This document shows, piece after piece, positions 4,850-5,349 of a DNA stretch of 5,349 nt. The notes beneath the pieces were generated by a model. That model was given only the letters and a program-made list of their open reading frames with translations, was not told the DNA's origin and did no database searches. The stretch's first letter is position 1, and each line of letters starts with the position of its first letter. The stretch comes from Thermodesulfobacteriota bacterium. Its GTDB lineage: Bacteria > Desulfobacterota > RBG-13-43-22. The DNA lies in NCBI GenBank assembly GCA_025454185.1, contig JALOOY010000159.1, positions 1-5,349 of the forward strand, read 5' to 3'. Both the position numbers and the translations under genes were made by a program.

Positions 4850-5349
4850 TTATTCCAAGCTCAACATCTCCACAAAGGCCTGTATCCGGATCTTCATCTG
4901 TTCCCGGGCCTGGGCCGGATCTTCGATCTCCAACAGCAGGGAGGGGAGGCCCCGTTCTTCCAGAAATTGTTTTAGGTCCGGATAGTCGAAAAAGTGGGGC
5001 TCGCAATATTTATAGAGCAGAAAGATTACCCCCCGGGCCCCGGAGTCCTGCACTTCCTTGAACAGTACTTCCTGCCGGGCCCGCGGCCCGTAATATTTGG
5101 TGGGGCAGAAAAAGCCGCTGAAATACCTTTCGGCCAGGGCCGCCAGCGGGTCGCCCAGGTCCGGCGTTTTCAGACGGCAGGTGCGGGCGCCGCTGCAGAG
5201 GTCGTCCCAGACGATACGGGCCCCGCTGTCTTCCAGGGCGGAAAACCAAAATGGGTCATGGATCATGTTGCCGGTCAGGTAAAGGGGGACCCGATCATCC
5301 GGCCGGGGGACGGCTTGTTCCAGCGCAGCCAGCAGTTCCGTCAGGAGCC
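4850..5349 (-). CDS. 2-hydroxyacyl-CoA dehydratase / benzoyl-CoA reductase family subunit, C-terminal part (cut by right window edge)
   Basis: The frame is open from the right edge to a TAA at 4852-4850, giving about 165 visible residues; the Met at 5266 is internal, because clear family sequence (RVPLYLTGNMIHDPFWFSAL) continues across it. The rest shows the C-terminal domain of the 2-hydroxyacyl-CoA dehydratase D-component family: WDDLCSGART, a YFSGFFCPTKYYGPR segment, and the diagnostic GVIFLLYKYCEPHFFDYPDL, followed by LEERGLPSLLLEIEDPAQ and a helix ending in MLSLE. The Cys of KYCEPH is the expected third iron-sulfur ligand. The N-terminal domain with the other ligands lies outside the window. 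It precedes the complete 408-aa paralogue on the same strand, so the two probably form a heterodimer like HgdAB or the BcrBC pair. The ATPase activator needed by this family is not in the window. Family is confident; the reaction (dehydration or ring reduction) is not resolved. Confidence 0.9.
   Translation of the reverse strand, partial: LLTELLAALEQAVPRPDDRVPLYLTGNMIHDPFWFSALEDSGARIVWDDLCSGARTCRLKTPDLGDPLAALAERYFSGFFCPTKYYGPRARQEVLFKEVQDSGARGVIFLLYKYCEPHFFDYPDLKQFLEERGLPSLLLEIEDPAQAREQMKIRIQAFVEMLSLE

Noticed and set aside
4677..5006. A 109-codon minus-strand frame spanning the spacer between the dehydratase genes
   Set aside because: It overlaps the partial dehydratase-family gene out of frame, and its only recognisable part (NVILAKASIQ) is the known artefact of translating the dispersed GAAA-hairpin repeat.
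4850..5266. A complete 138-aa gene starting at the Met at 5266
   Set aside because: The frame continues without a stop to the window edge and the residues before that Met match the same protein family, so this Met is internal.

Overview
The window looks like part of an anaerobic acid-degradation locus. The genes resemble those of strictly anaerobic Desulfobacterota (syntrophic or sulfate-reducing 'deltaproteobacteria'), but this placement rests on gene content and moderately high GC only; no marker gene is present. Every convincing gene is on the minus strand, so the reading order runs from the right edge to the left edge.

Right part (about 3441-5349): two genes of the 2-hydroxyacyl-CoA dehydratase / class I benzoyl-CoA reductase family. 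The first is cut by the right edge, so only its C-terminal part is seen. The second is complete at 408 aa. The 182-nt spacer between them (4668-4849) holds an 80-bp inverted repeat whose two arms each fold into a GAAA-loop hairpin, typical of dispersed proteobacterial repeats. A further 180-nt spacer (3261-3440) with a weak hairpin separates this pair from the transport genes.

Left part (1-3260): a LIV-type (branched-chain amino acid / aromatic acid class) ABC uptake operon. It holds a periplasmic substrate-binding protein, then a 52-nt spacer with a 33-nt near-perfect palindrome, then the ATPases LivG and LivF. The start of an AMP-forming acyl-CoA ligase runs off the left edge. livG/livF (TGATG) and livF/ligase (TAATG) overlap by one base, so these three are almost certainly one translationally coupled message. 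The two permeases (LivH and LivM) are not in the window; they would be expected beyond the ligase.

Together the genes suggest import of a carboxylic acid, activation to its CoA thioester by the ligase, and a radical dehydration or ring reduction by the iron-sulfur pair. The substrate (aromatic, aryl-propionate, hydroxy or branched acid) cannot be decided from this sequence. No RNA genes, CRISPR arrays, transposases or phage genes were seen. The most unusual non-coding features are the palindrome in front of a livG that lacks a Shine-Dalgarno sequence, and the repeat lying between the two dehydratase genes.
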